Part shown: in pieces, positions 18,330-28,174 of the stretch
Layout: each line of letters starts with the position of its first letter
Position numbering within the stretch: the first letter of the stretch is position 1
Origin: Hymenobacter telluris
Lineage (GTDB): Bacteria; Bacteroidota; Bacteroidia; Cytophagales; Hymenobacteraceae
Length of the DNA stretch: 64,000 nt
Assembly (NCBI RefSeq): GCF_017313265.1
Contig: NZ_JAFLQZ010000007.1
Span: 62,001-126,000, forward strand
Reading direction: 5' to 3'
Position numbers and translations under genes: made by a program
Notes under the pieces: generated by a model
Database searches by the model: none
What the model saw: the letters and a program-made list of their open reading frames with translations, nothing else
What the model was told of the DNA's origin: nothing

Positions 18330-21300
18330 ATGAGTAGCAGTTTTACGCCCCGCTTCCTGCGCTTTTGGCTGCTGCTGATACCTCTATGGATAGGAGCCGG
18401 TACAGCGGTGTGGGCCCAGCAGCGGCCGGAACTGCCGCCCAACACGCGCCGCTGCGTGTGGGTGCGCCTCAGCCCCGACCAGGACCTCACCGAATTTGAG
18501 CTGCCCGATACTTTAACGGTAGTACCATCCTCCGTCAGCATCAACGGCCGCGCCGTAGCCTACGACGTCCGTACCGACCGGTACCGTTACTCTCAGCTGC
18601 GCCGCGTAGCGGCTCCCGAGGCTGGGCAGCCCGACGTGGTTTTGCCTGGGCTGGATTCGGTGCTGGTGTGCTACCGGGTGCTGCCGCTACGGCTGGCGGC
18701 CCCGCAGTTTCGGCGCCCGCGCGGGCTGCTCGATAGTGTGGATTTCCCGCGGCGCACGTTTGGGGTGCAGGATTTCGCGGTGAAAGAGCAGATTCTGAGT
18801 ACGCCGGGCATCAACAAAACCGGTAATCTGGCCCGCGGCATCAGCTTCGGCAACGCCCAAAACGTGTTTGTCAACTCCTCGCTGAATTTGCAGCTCGAAG
18901 GTAAGCTCACTGAGAACATCAACCTCACGGCCGCCATCAGTGACCAGAGCGTACCGTTTCAGCCGGAAGGCAACACCCAGCAGCTCCAGGAGTTCGACCG
19001 AATCTATATCACGCTCACCAGCCAGCGCTGGAACCTGACGGCCGGCGACGTGGTGCTGCGCAACAAGCCCGACTACTTTCTGCGCTTCTACAAAAACGTG
19101 CAGGGCGCGGCGCTGGAAGTGAATTTGGGGCAGCCGGGTATTGGATTAAGCGGCTTCAGTACGCCTCAGCTTACGCCGGTACCCAGCTACCCCGGCGTCA
19201 ATCCAGGCACGTATTCCACCACCACCATCAGCAACGGCGGCCAGACGCCCAACCTCAACCAGGGCGCCGCGCCGGGCAGCGCGGCTCCTTCGGCCCCCGG
19301 TTTGGCGGGTACTGGGCTTACGTCAAGTACGAGCAGCTCGGAAACATCGGGACGGTTCGGGCCGGTGCGGTCCTCTACCACGGTGGCGGGTGGGGTGGCC
19401 AAAGGCAAATTTGGTAGTATCGACGTGACGCCCATTGAGAACGTGCAGGGGCCGTACCGGCTGCGCGGGCCCAACGGCGAGCAGTACATCATCGTGCTGG
19501 CCAACTCCGAGCGGGTGTTTCTGGATGGGCGGCTGATGACGCGGGGTTTCGACAACGACTACATCATCGACTACAACCAGGCCGAAGTCACGTTTTCGCC
19601 CCAGCACCTGATTACCAACAATTCACGCATCAAGATTGACTTCGAGTACTCCGATTTCAACTACGCCCGCTCGCTCTACTCAGCCAGCCATTACCAGCAG
19701 GTAGGCCGGCTGGCCCTGCACGGCAACTTCTACCGCGAAGCCGACAACCCCGACAACTCGCCTAATCTGGTGCTGAACGACTCCGACCGGGTGGCGCTGC
19801 GCGACCTCAACGACAACGTGGCGCAGGCCCGCGTACCGGGCGGTTTGGCTACCAGCTACAACCGGCAGGAAGTGCAGTACACCCGCGAAACCCAACTAGT
19901 AGGAGGGCAGCCGGTGGAGATATATACCTATCTGACCGACTCGTTGCGGCAGGCCTATACCGTGCGCTTTACCGATGTGGGCCAGGGCAACGGCGACTAT
20001 AAGCTAAGCGTAGCGCAGGCCAGCGCCAACGGGCGGGTGTACGAGTACGTAGGGCCAGGGCTGGGCAATTACGCCTCCATCCGGCTGATTCCGGCGCCGT
20101 TGCAGAAGCAGCTTATTTCGGCTGGGGCCAGCTACCAGATTGATTCCACCTCCACGGTGTTTGTGGATGTGGCGTCGTCGGAGCTGGACTTGAACCGATT
20201 TTCGCCGCAGTCGGACAAGGGGCAGGCCATGCGCGTGGGGTACGTGGTGCAGGACCGCAAGTTGCCGGGGCTGGGCATATTGCGTAACTACCGGTTCCGT
20301 AGCGCCCTCGATTACGAGTACACCAGTCCGGAATTTGCGCCCATCGACCGGTACCGCGACATTGAGTTCGACCGAAACTGGAGCACCGCCAGCACCGTGC
20401 AGGGCAATGCCACCCGCCGCGTAGCCCGCGCCGACAACATCCTGAACTTTGCGGTGGGCGCGGCCAAAGACGCCGACAACGCCATCAACTACCGTCTCAG
20501 CCGCCGCTACCGCTCCGGCGAAGTGGATGGCTTGCAGCACTGGCTGGATGTAGCCCGGCAGATAGGCGGCGTGCAGATGCGCGGCAGCTTGTTTCTATTG
20601 AACTCCCAGGCCGGTGCCGGCAAATCGACGTGGGCACGGGGCGAGGCTACGGCGCGCTACGTGCGCGGCCGCGTGATACCCGGCTACGCCTACCGCTTCG
20701 ATAAAAACCGGGTTACCTCGCCGTCCGGCGACTCGGTGGTGCTGTCATCGGCCAATTACTTCGACGAGCACAACGTGTTCATTCAGAGCCAGGACACCGC
20801 CAAAACCAAGTTCCGGGCCGATTACACCTACCGCCGCGACCAAACGCCCAACGCCAACCAGAGCGAGCTACAGCGGCGCGGCACCGCCCAAACCTGGCAG
20901 GGCACCATGACCACCCGCCTCGGCCGCAGCCAAGACCTGGCCGTGCTGGCCACCTACCGCGACCTGGCCGCCCGCGACAGTGCCCGCCAGCGCACCGTGC
21001 TTACCAAAGTGGACTGGAACGCCAGCTTGCTGCAAAACCAGGTGCGCTCCGAGCTTAGCTACTCAGTAGCTACCGGCCGGGAATTGCGCCGCGACTTTTC
21101 GTTTGTGGCCGTGCCCAACGGGCAGGGGACGCATTATTTCCAGGAATCCAACGGTGAACTAGGACAGCAGAAAGAAGAGTTTTTCGAGGCCCCCACGCCC
21201 GATGCCGTCTACCGCACCCACATTAAAGTGTACCTGCCCACCGACGACTACATCATTGCCTTCACCAACCGCTTCAGCTACCGCCTCACCACGGCCGCGC

Positions 21301-22112
21301 CCCGCAACTGGCGCGAAGCCGGCGGCTGGCGGGCCGCGGCCGCCCGGTTTTCCACCATCAGCACCGTTACGCTGGACCGCCGCACCACCGATAAAAGCCT
21401 GTCGTCGCGCCTGAATCCGTTTGCGTTCCAGACCGAGGATCCATTGCTGCTGTCGTTGAACAAGCTGCTGCGTAATACGCTGTACTTCAACCGGTCCAAC
21501 CCTATTTTCGGGGCCGAGCTAACCGTGCAGCAAACTCAGCAGAAAACCCTGCTGGCCCAAGGCTCCGATATCCGCAACCTGGCGGCGCAAAGCCTGCTGC
21601 TGCGCCGCACGCTGGCGCAGTCGTTCACGGGGCGGCTCACCACCTCGCGCACCATCCGGCAAAACAACTCCAACTACTTGAAGGACCGTAATTTCCGGCT
21701 GCTGATTTATGAGCTGGCTCCCGAAATCAGCTACCAGCCCAACGGCACGCTGCGCTTCACCGGTACCTATCTGCGCACCACCAAAACCAACACCACGCCC
21801 GTCAACGACAAAGGCGAGGCCCGCGGCACCTTCGATGAGCTGGGCATCGAAACCCGTCTCAGCCAGGTGAGCAAGCGCACTGTTACGGCCAGCACCCGTT
21901 ACGTGGGCGTCGGTTTCAAGGGGGATGCCAGCTCGGTGGTGGGGCTGGAGGTGCTGAATGCCCTGCGGCCCGGCAGCAACTTCACCTGGAACCTGAACAT
22001 CGAGCAGCGCCTCAGCAACGGCCTCAACGTGAACCTGGCCTACGACGGCCGCAAGTCCAACGGCTTGAAAGTGGTGAACACCGGCCGGATGCAGGTGTCG
22101 GTGCTGTTCTAA
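18330..22112 (+). CDS. Large outer-membrane/cell-surface protein, beta-barrel type
   Basis: A 1260-residue secreted protein. The signal peptide (MSSSFTPRFLRFWLLLIPLWIG to about AVWAQ) argues for the ATG at 18330, not a GTG further up. After residue 160 the sequence alternates polar and hydrophobic residues with many Tyr/Arg, as in large barrels. GNLARGISFGNAQNVFVNSS and LTAAISDQSVPFQPEGNTQQ recall the cell-surface and SprA-like families of Bacteroidetes. A Pro/Ser/Thr/Gly-rich stretch (about 284-340) looks like a flexible loop or linker. No plug domain or TonB box is evident and no T9SS tail is present. The specific function is not recognised. It is followed by inverted repeat C and convergent to a GH20 gene. 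Confidence 0.75.
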   Translation: MSSSFTPRFLRFWLLLIPLWIGAGTAVWAQQRPELPPNTRRCVWVRLSPDQDLTEFELPDTLTVVPSSVSINGRAVAYDVRTDRYRYSQLRRVAAPEAGQPDVVLPGLDSVLVCYRVLPLRLAAPQFRRPRGLLDSVDFPRRTFGVQDFAVKEQILSTPGINKTGNLARGISFGNAQNVFVNSSLNLQLEGKLTENINLTAAISDQSVPFQPEGNTQQLQEFDRIYITLTSQRWNLTAGDVVLRNKPDYFLRFYKNVQGAALEVNLGQPGIGLSGFSTPQLTPVPSYPGVNPGTYSTTTISNGGQTPNLNQGAAPGSAAPSAPGLAGTGLTSSTSSSETSGRFGPVRSSTTVAGGVAKGKFGSIDVTPIENVQGPYRLRGPNGEQYIIVLANSERVFLDGRLMTRGFDNDYIIDYNQAEVTFSPQHLITNNSRIKIDFEYSDFNYARSLYSASHYQQVGRLALHGNFYREADNPDNSPNLVLNDSDRVALRDLNDNVAQARVPGGLATSYNRQEVQYTRETQLVGGQPVEIYTYLTDSLRQAYTVRFTDVGQGNGDYKLSVAQASANGRVYEYVGPGLGNYASIRLIPAPLQKQLISAGASYQIDSTSTVFVDVASSELDLNRFSPQSDKGQAMRVGYVVQDRKLPGLGILRNYRFRSALDYEYTSPEFAPIDRYRDIEFDRNWSTASTVQGNATRRVARADNILNFAVGAAKDADNAINYRLSRRYRSGEVDGLQHWLDVARQIGGVQMRGSLFLLNSQAGAGKSTWARGEATARYVRGRVIPGYAYRFDKNRVTSPSGDSVVLSSANYFDEHNVFIQSQDTAKTKFRADYTYRRDQTPNANQSELQRRGTAQTWQGTMTTRLGRSQDLAVLATYRDLAARDSARQRTVLTKVDWNASLLQNQVRSELSYSVATGRELRRDFSFVAVPNGQGTHYFQESNGELGQQKEEFFEAPTPDAVYRTHIKVYLPTDDYIIAFTNRFSYRLTTAAPRNWREAGGWRAAAARFSTISTVTLDRRTTDKSLSSRLNPFAFQTEDPLLLSLNKLLRNTLYFNRSNPIFGAELTVQQTQQKTLLAQGSDIRNLAAQSLLLRRTLAQSFTGRLTTSRTIRQNNSNYLKDRNFRLLIYELAPEISYQPNGTLRFTGTYLRTTKTNTTPVNDKGEARGTFDELGIETRLSQVSKRTVTASTRYVGVGFKGDASSVVGLEVLNALRPGSNFTWNLNIEQRLSNGLNVNLAYDGRKSNGLKVVNTGRMQVSVLF

Positions 22113-22138
22113 TAGGTAATCATAGTTTTATTTGTCGT

Positions 22139-22231
22139 GTCATGCTGAGCTTGTCGAAGCATCTCTCCCGCTTCGTTGAAATAGTATTGATTACCACTGC
22201 GGGAGAGATGCTTCGACAAGCTCAGCATGAC
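22139..22231. repeat. Perfect inverted repeat C
   Basis: Two 33-nt arms, 22139-22171 (begins GTCATGCTGAGCTTGTCGAA) and 22199-22231, are exact complements with a 27-nt loop. It lies between convergent genes, 26 nt after one stop and 31 nt after the other, and could act on both transcripts. I recall this word as widespread between genes in Bacteroidetes; that was not checked here. It shares GTCATGCT and GTCGAAGCATCTC with repeat K. Confidence 0.95.
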
Positions 22232-22262
22232 GGTTATTTGGTTGTTGTCAGAGCCAATTGCT

Positions 22263-24356
22263 TTACAGCAGCAGCTTGCGCATAGCTGGCAGCAGGGCTA
22301 GCTCGGCTTGGCCGGCGGGGGCTTTGGCGGCTTCCAGCTGTTTTTGCGCGGCAGCCAGCCAGGTAGGTGTGGGGGCCTGTTCGTTTTCGAGTTGCTGCAA
22401 CCGCTCCAACCCAAGCGTGGCCAGCAGCTTCAGCTGGTTGGAAAGCGGGGCGTACTCGGTGAGAGTAGGGGCAGAAGCGAAGAGCGGCTTTAGTAGCTCG
22501 TCGTTGGATTGCCAGATTCTGAGTTGGTCGCGCACGGCCGTCAGGGCGGCCTTGGCGGGGCGGGTTTTCGGACTGCTCTTATCCACTAAAACGGAACGAT
22601 ACATGAGCAGCGTATCCACGGCCACACCAAACGTCCGCGCCCGGTCAGATTCGGCGGGGGCGGCATCAACGAGGCGGTTGAGGGGCGTTTGGGGCGTGTA
22701 GGTGAAGCCCTGGAAATGGCGCTTGTACTCCTTCACGGGTTCCAGCACTTCCGCCAACGTGCGCAGCGGCACCCGGTAAGTTGGGCCGGCCATTTGCGTC
22801 AGGAGTTGTTGCGGGGCCTTGCGGTGTTGCAGCCCCAGCCCCTCCAGCTGCACGGAAACGGCCCCCAGCCGTCGGTACATATCCGGCACGTTTTGGGTGG
22901 CGGCAGCCGGTGACCAAAGCCGCTCCGCTACGGCCGCAGTACGGGGCCAGATGCGCGAATCTACCACTACGCTGTCGGCAAATTCGGCCCACATGGTTGC
23001 CTCGCCGCCCAGCACCAGCTTTTGCTGCGCGGGCGTTAAGGGTGTATCGGCGGGCAGCGGGTCGGTGGCGTAGTAGGTGGCGGCGGAGTAATTGAGGTCG
23101 ATGTAGTAGCCGTTGGACAGCAGCGTGGCGTGGCCGGCCTGGGCGGCATCGTTGAGACCTTTTTTACCGCGCCAGCTTTGGATAACGGCGTTTTGCGGCA
23201 GGCCCGGCCCCAGGATTTCGTCCCAGCCCACCATCTTCTTATTGTACTTCGTGACGATGGCCAGCACCCGGCGGTTGAAGTAGGTTTGCAGCGCATGCTT
23301 ATCGAGGGTTTTGCCGTCGGGCTTCAGCATGTTGTTGGCGCGGGCAAAGGCCATAATGCGTGCACTACGCCGCCACTGCCGCCCGTCGTTTTCGTCGCCG
23401 CCAATGTGGAAATACGGGTCGGGAAACAGCGCGGTCATTTCCTTGAACAGCGTGTCAATCAGCGCGTACGTGGATTCCTTGGTGGGGTCCATGGCCATGT
23501 TGGAAGTGCGCCAGCTCTGGTACACGCCGTAGGTGGAGTCGTTGGAAGCCAGCTCGGGGTAGGCCGCAAACCAGGCAATGGTGTGGCTGGGCACGTCGAA
23601 CTCAGGCAGCACCCGGATGCCCCGCCTAGCGGCGTAGGCCAGCACTTCGCGCACCTGGGCCTGGGTGTAGTATTGCCCACTCACCTGGTGCAGGCGGGGC
23701 AAGGATTTGGTTTCCACCCGAAAGCCCTGGTCGTCGGAAAGGTGCCAGTGCAGCACGTTCATTTTCACCGCCGCCATGCCATCCAGGTTGCGTTTGATGA
23801 GGGCCACGGGCATAAAGTGCCGCGAGGCATCAATGAGCAGGCCGCGCCACGGAAACCGGGGTTGGTCCAGAATGTCTACTTCGGGCATACTCTTTTTGCC
23901 GGACGGGGCTTCCGTAACCAGCTGCCGCAGCGTGGCTAGGCCCCGCAATACGCCTAAGCTGTTCGGGGCGTCTAGGGCAATACCCATCGGCGTTACCCGC
24001 AAACTGTACCGTTCCTCGTCAAATAGCTCGGGGCGGCCCGCTTTGCCGTAGCGAATGGTTAAATCGGCCGGGCCGGTTTCCGTGAATCGGGTGTTGATAT
24101 AGGCCGAAGTAGGCGAGGTCAGCTGCGAAAACAAGAGTTTTTGGGTGGTGCTCTTGATGCTGCCGTTGTCGCGCGTTATCAAATCTTCCTGGGTTATGCG
24201 CACAGTGAACGTGCGCTTCACCACGAACTGCCCGTTGCCCCAGCGCACCGAACTTGGCACCGGCAACAGGTTGCGTGTAACCGGGTTAAGCTGCGCGGAA
24301 ACCGGCAGCAAGCTGGACAAGAGCAATAATACAACGGCAAACAGACGGCTCAACAT
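22263..24356 (-). CDS. Beta-N-acetylhexosaminidase, GH20 family
   Basis: A secreted family 20 glycosidase that removes terminal N-acetylhexosamine from glycans or chitin fragments by substrate-assisted catalysis. The 697-residue product starts MLSRLFAVVLLLLSSLLPVSAQ (signal peptide), followed by the GH20b domain to about residue 150 and the catalytic barrel. FPWRGLLIDASRHFMP marks the barrel start, and the catalytic pair is D321-E322 in HIGGDENDG. The C-terminal 170 residues are helical and extra to the catalytic unit. The ATG at 24356 is used, since the upstream in-frame part is Pro-rich and precedes the signal. Confidence 0.93.
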   Translation of the reverse strand: MLSRLFAVVLLLLSSLLPVSAQLNPVTRNLLPVPSSVRWGNGQFVVKRTFTVRITQEDLITRDNGSIKSTTQKLLFSQLTSPTSAYINTRFTETGPADLTIRYGKAGRPELFDEERYSLRVTPMGIALDAPNSLGVLRGLATLRQLVTEAPSGKKSMPEVDILDQPRFPWRGLLIDASRHFMPVALIKRNLDGMAAVKMNVLHWHLSDDQGFRVETKSLPRLHQVSGQYYTQAQVREVLAYAARRGIRVLPEFDVPSHTIAWFAAYPELASNDSTYGVYQSWRTSNMAMDPTKESTYALIDTLFKEMTALFPDPYFHIGGDENDGRQWRRSARIMAFARANNMLKPDGKTLDKHALQTYFNRRVLAIVTKYNKKMVGWDEILGPGLPQNAVIQSWRGKKGLNDAAQAGHATLLSNGYYIDLNYSAATYYATDPLPADTPLTPAQQKLVLGGEATMWAEFADSVVVDSRIWPRTAAVAERLWSPAAATQNVPDMYRRLGAVSVQLEGLGLQHRKAPQQLLTQMAGPTYRVPLRTLAEVLEPVKEYKRHFQGFTYTPQTPLNRLVDAAPAESDRARTFGVAVDTLLMYRSVLVDKSSPKTRPAKAALTAVRDQLRIWQSNDELLKPLFASAPTLTEYAPLSNQLKLLATLGLERLQQLENEQAPTPTWLAAAQKQLEAAKAPAGQAELALLPAMRKLLL

Positions 24357-24384
24357 AGGCGACAGGGGAGGGGACGGTGGCGGC

Positions 24385-24392
24385 GAAAGATA
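24385..24392 (-). promoter_or_regulatory. Possible -7 box for the GH20 gene
   Basis: On the minus strand this reads TATCTTTC, one base off TAnnTTTG, about 28 nt before the GH20 ATG. No -33 element was recognised. Confidence 0.3.
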
Positions 24393-24527
24393 CGGGAGCC
24401 GCCGATAGGAGCGCACCTATGCAGCATTCGTGCCGAGCCGGTGCTTGCTGGCCGTTGGTTGGTCTGGCCCCAATTTTTCCGCAATTTGCCAGCCGTCCGT
24501 TTTTTTCTCAGTGCCTCGCTGCTTTCT

Positions 24528-26345
24528 ATGAATTCTCCTTCCCGCCTGGCTGGCTGGTGCTGTACGGTGTTGCTGCTGGCTTGGTCGTGGTGGTATTACC
24601 CGCCCGTTGAAACCTGGCGTACCCCGTCGTCGCCGGTTATCAACTGGGATGCCTCGGGCTATTACCTCTACTTGCCCGCCGCCCTCATTCACCACGACCT
24701 GCGCGAGCTGAACTTCCGGGAGCAGATGCTCAAGGACTACGCCCCCACGCCCACCTTGTACCAGGCCTACCGGGATTCGAGCAGCGGCAACTTCGTGATG
24801 AAATACCCAGTGGGGCTGGCCTTGCAGGAACTGCCGTTTTTCCTGGTTGCGCACCAACTGGCGCAGCCGCTGGGCTTCCCGGCCGATGGGTTTTCGGCGC
24901 CGTATCAGCTGGCCGTTAAGCTGGGCAGTTTGCTGCTGTGCGTGGCAAGTTTCTGGCTGATGCGCCGCGCCTTGCTGCCGCGTTTCGGGGAGTGGCCCAC
25001 GGCCCTCACGCTGCTGATTCTGCTGCTGGGCACCAACTACCTCACCTATAGCGCCGCTGGTCATGCTGGCATGGTGCATTGCTGGCTGCTGTTCTGGTAC
25101 GCCGCGCTGCTATTGCTGACGCCCGCCTTCTACGCCCGCCCTACCATGCTGCGGGCCGCAGGTCTTGGTGCCATCGTCGGCCTGATGACCCTAACGCGGC
25201 CCACCGAAATTCTGGCTGGGCTGATACCGGTGCTGTGGGGTTTGGCACCCAACCGGGTGGTGTTGCGGGAGCGGCTAACCTTTTGGCAGCGGCATTGGCA
25301 GTTACTGCTGGTGGCCCTACTGGCGGGGGCGGCACTGCTGAGCGTGCAACTGTTCTACTGGCATTATGCTACCGGCCGCTGGGTGGTGTACAGCTACCAG
25401 GAGCAGGGCTTCGATTGGCTGAAACCGCACTTGTTTGATGGAATCTTCAGTTTCCGCACGGGCTGGCTGATTTACTCGCCGCTGCTACTCACCGCGTTGG
25501 TTGGGTTCGGGCCGTTGCGGCGGCAGCAACCGGTGGCGTTCTGGAGTATGCTGGTGTATACGGTGCTGTTCACCTACGTTACGTTTGCCTGGAGCGAGTG
25601 GGCCTACGGGGGCGGATTGGGGGCCCGGGCCATGATTCAGAGCTACGCCGTGCTGGCGTGGCCGTTGGCGGCGGCCCTTCGGTGGCTGCTGGTGCGGCCC
25701 CGCTGGGCAGTGGCCTACGGCATCGTGGCGGTAGTGGGCTGTGCCTATGGCTATTGGCTGAACCAAATGGCTGTACCCGGCGGCAACGGCGGCTTGGTAG
25801 CGGCTGGCGAAATGACCAAAGCGTATCTGTGGCGCACCGTGTTCCGCTACGAAGTGCCCTCGGAAACATACTTGCTGCTGGATAGCAACGCCGAATTTAC
25901 GGGCACGGCCCGCAACAGCCGCACCTTGTGGCAGCAGGATTTCGAGCAACCCGCACCCGGTGTCTGCGGCACGCCCGCTTTGCAAGGCAATTGCTCGTTG
26001 AAGCTCGATGCCGAACACCCACGCAGCGCCGAGTGGGTAATTCCGGTGAAGCGCGGCGAGTTTGAGTGGATACGCGCCTACGCCGCTGCCCGCGCCGACC
26101 AAAAGGAGTGGGACGTAAACCGCATGACCCAGTATGTAGTCCGTTTCCGCCGCGGCGACGAAATCCTTAAGACCCGCACCGTGCACTTGCAACGGGCGCT
26201 GGAAGGCGGTTGGCCCCGCGAATTGCACTTCGATATGCGCCCCCCCAAAGCTGACTTCGACAATGTCCTCGTCACCTTCCTCTACTACGGCACCACCACC
26301 AACCTCCTCCTCGACAACGCCCGGCTAGAGGCATTTGATGAGTAA
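24528..26345 (+). CDS. GT-C type multi-pass membrane protein (putative glycosyltransferase)
   Basis: A 605-residue protein with about ten hydrophobic segments in the first 420 residues and a soluble C-terminal domain of about 170 residues (from DSNAEFTGTARNSRTLW). An acidic motif in the first outside loop (INWDASGYYLYLPAALIHHDL) and the helix layout resemble GT39/ArnT-like lipid-linked sugar transferases, which use a loop Asp. The match is by style, not a firm family hit. The ATG at 24528 (MNSPSRLAGWCC) puts the first helix at the right place. It is divergent from GH20 and convergent with the next gene. Confidence 0.65.
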   Translation: MNSPSRLAGWCCTVLLLAWSWWYYPPVETWRTPSSPVINWDASGYYLYLPAALIHHDLRELNFREQMLKDYAPTPTLYQAYRDSSSGNFVMKYPVGLALQELPFFLVAHQLAQPLGFPADGFSAPYQLAVKLGSLLLCVASFWLMRRALLPRFGEWPTALTLLILLLGTNYLTYSAAGHAGMVHCWLLFWYAALLLLTPAFYARPTMLRAAGLGAIVGLMTLTRPTEILAGLIPVLWGLAPNRVVLRERLTFWQRHWQLLLVALLAGAALLSVQLFYWHYATGRWVVYSYQEQGFDWLKPHLFDGIFSFRTGWLIYSPLLLTALVGFGPLRRQQPVAFWSMLVYTVLFTYVTFAWSEWAYGGGLGARAMIQSYAVLAWPLAAALRWLLVRPRWAVAYGIVAVVGCAYGYWLNQMAVPGGNGGLVAAGEMTKAYLWRTVFRYEVPSETYLLLDSNAEFTGTARNSRTLWQQDFEQPAPGVCGTPALQGNCSLKLDAEHPRSAEWVIPVKRGEFEWIRAYAAARADQKEWDVNRMTQYVVRFRRGDEILKTRTVHLQRALEGGWPRELHFDMRPPKADFDNVLVTFLYYGTTTNLLLDNARLEAFDE

Positions 26346-26368
26346 GTACTTCTACTTTTACACCTGTG

Positions 26369-26442
26369 GTCATTCCGAGCAGAGCGAGGAATCTGATATG
26401 TATAGATGGTAAATTCAGCTTCCTGGCTCTGCTCGGAATGAC
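26369..26442. repeat. Inverted repeat D
   Basis: Arms of 27 nt, 26369-26395 (begins GTCATTCCGAGCAGAGC) and 26416-26442, pair at 25 of 27 positions, the first 17 perfectly, around a 20-nt loop. It lies 23 nt after one stop and 24 nt after the stop of the convergent gene. There is no T-run. Confidence 0.93.
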
Positions 26443-26466
26443 AATGTTGACGTATTATATTGATTG

Positions 26467-26811
26467 TCAGTGAATTTTTTCTAACAGTATTGTAGGTAGT
26501 ATAAGCTCACCAATCCATCTGCTTGCCAGATAAGCGTACTCGTTTGGATACTTTTCTAAGTGTATGCTTGCGTCGTAATCCGCTACATGAGAATGGCCTT
26601 TCTCTTTCCAAAAGCGGTAGCATTCAGCAGGGTCTATCCACATCAGCTTATAACCGATATCAGCCACGATAAACTGAGCCCGTTGGTGTGTAAGAATAAG
26701 CTTGATCTGGGCTTTAGTAAGGTATTCCCCACGTATTGCAGCAATGTTACTATCATCTAGCCATAGAGTGGTTAGTGGCAACTGCGTTACTATTCTTTCC
26801 GAGGGCTGCAT
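26467..26811 (-). CDS. Hypothetical protein, unknown
   Basis: A 114-residue soluble protein without signal peptide or membrane helix that I do not recognise. Notable stretches are LPLTTLWLDDSNIAAIRGEYL, then GYKLMWIDPAECYRFWKEKGHSH and EKYPNEYAYLASRWIGELILP. Its start lies within 10 nt of the stop of the DUF58 gene, so it is the last gene of that operon. ATG 26811, GTG 26814 and TTG 26817 are all possible starts. Its base composition is clearly poorer in GC than the neighbours, which suggests later acquisition. It has the size and aromatic content of an immunity-like protein, but nothing specific supports that. Confidence 0.65.
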   Translation of the reverse strand: MQPSERIVTQLPLTTLWLDDSNIAAIRGEYLTKAQIKLILTHQRAQFIVADIGYKLMWIDPAECYRFWKEKGHSHVADYDASIHLEKYPNEYAYLASRWIGELILPTILLEKIH

Positions 26812-26817
26812 CACCAA

Positions 26818-28170
26818 CTAGATTAACCCCCTTGACTTGAACTCCAGGTATTTGTTGATGGTATTCACCGTTAGGTTTTGGGGCGCGGTGAGCAGGGCGT
26901 GAATGCCGTAGCGGTTTAGCTCCCGTACAATCTGGCGCTTTTCCTGGGCGAATTTTTCGGCAATGGTTTGGTTGTACACGTCCTGCGTGGTGTCGGTGGG
27001 GGCGTCCAGAAACTCACGCAGCTCGGTATTCTCGAAGAACACCACCAGCAGTAAGTGGTCTTTGGCGAGGCGGCGCAGATACGGCAGTTGGCGCTGCATC
27101 CCGTTCAGCGTTTCAAAATTGGTGAACAGAATCAGCAGGCTGCGCTGCCGGATATTGGTCTTGACGTTGATGTAGAGCCGCTCGTAGTCGGTTTCCAGAT
27201 ATTTAGTGCGCTGCCGATACAGCACTTCCAGCAGCTTGCGCATGTGTCCGCCGCGCCGGTCGGCTGGTAGTATTGTGCCCGCTTGGTGCGAAAACGTAAT
27301 CAGCCCGGCCTTATCGTGCTTGAGAATGGCAATGTTGCTGACCACCAGCGTGGCGTTGATGGCATAATCCAGTAAGCTCAGCCCGTCGAATGGCATGCGC
27401 ATCACCCGGCCCTTATCAATGAGGCAATACACCTGCTGGGCGCGCTCGTCTTGGTAATGGTTCACTACCAAGGAATCGGCGGCGTTGCCGGTGGTGGTGC
27501 GGCGGGCGGTGGCTTTCCAGTTGATGCTGCGCGGGTCGTCGCCGGTTACGTACGGCCGCACCTGCTCGAACTCCATACTGTGACCCACCCGCCGGATACG
27601 CTTCACGCCCACCTCCGTCAGGCGGTTGCTGATGGCCAGCAGCTCGTACTGCCGCATCTGCAAAAACGACGGGTACACCGGTACCATGCGGCTATCATCG
27701 AACCGGAACCGGCGCCGCACCAAACCCAGCGGCGAGGCCACGTACACATTCACGGCCCCAAACTCGTACTCGCCGCGCTTTACGGGCCGTAGCTGGTAGT
27801 TGATAACGGTGGTTTCGTTGGGCTTTATGGGTGCTCGAAACAGCACGTCGCGCCGCTGAAACTGATGCGGAATTTCATCAATGGTTTCGGTGCGCACCGG
27901 AAAGCGGTAGTGATTTTCCAGGTAAATGGCCACGTCGTTGTCGGAGCCGTTGGCGAGTTTGTCGCCCATCACCCGGCGGCCAAATACGTGTCCGGCTCCG
28001 CCCCGCGCCGGCGCGTACAGCAACCCCGCATCAATAGCCACGAGTGCCACCAACAGGCCCAGCCCAAGCTGCACTACTGCCAGCCAGCCCGGCAGGAAAA
28101 ACGCCACTACCAGCCCTATAATGATAGCTGTAAGCAGGACAAAGAAGCGGCGCGTCAGGAAGAATGACAA
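26818..28170 (-). CDS. DUF58 domain protein
   Basis: A 450-residue protein with two N-terminal hydrophobic helices (residues 5-45) and the DUF58 core GDDPRSINWKATARR, which precedes a von Willebrand A-like fold (VYCLIDKGRVMRMPF). The family pairs with MoxR ATPases and is thought to act at the membrane, possibly as a MoxR target or partner. The only start is a TTG (residues MSFFLTRRFF), and it lies 5 nt from the left arm of the inverted repeat around the four-helix-bundle gene. The insertion may have replaced the original start region. In relatives this gene normally follows moxR directly. Confidence 0.88.
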   Translation of the reverse strand: MSFFLTRRFFVLLTAIIIGLVVAFFLPGWLAVVQLGLGLLVALVAIDAGLLYAPARGGAGHVFGRRVMGDKLANGSDNDVAIYLENHYRFPVRTETIDEIPHQFQRRDVLFRAPIKPNETTVINYQLRPVKRGEYEFGAVNVYVASPLGLVRRRFRFDDSRMVPVYPSFLQMRQYELLAISNRLTEVGVKRIRRVGHSMEFEQVRPYVTGDDPRSINWKATARRTTTGNAADSLVVNHYQDERAQQVYCLIDKGRVMRMPFDGLSLLDYAINATLVVSNIAILKHDKAGLITFSHQAGTILPADRRGGHMRKLLEVLYRQRTKYLETDYERLYINVKTNIRQRSLLILFTNFETLNGMQRQLPYLRRLAKDHLLLVVFFENTELREFLDAPTDTTQDVYNQTIAEKFAQEKRQIVRELNRYGIHALLTAPQNLTVNTINKYLEFKSRGLI

Positions 28171-28174
28171 GGGT

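Noticed and set aside
22139..22231. Repeat C as an ordinary intrinsic terminator
   Set aside because: Perfect hairpin, but no T-run on either side; it matches the repeat class better than the classical terminators of the window.
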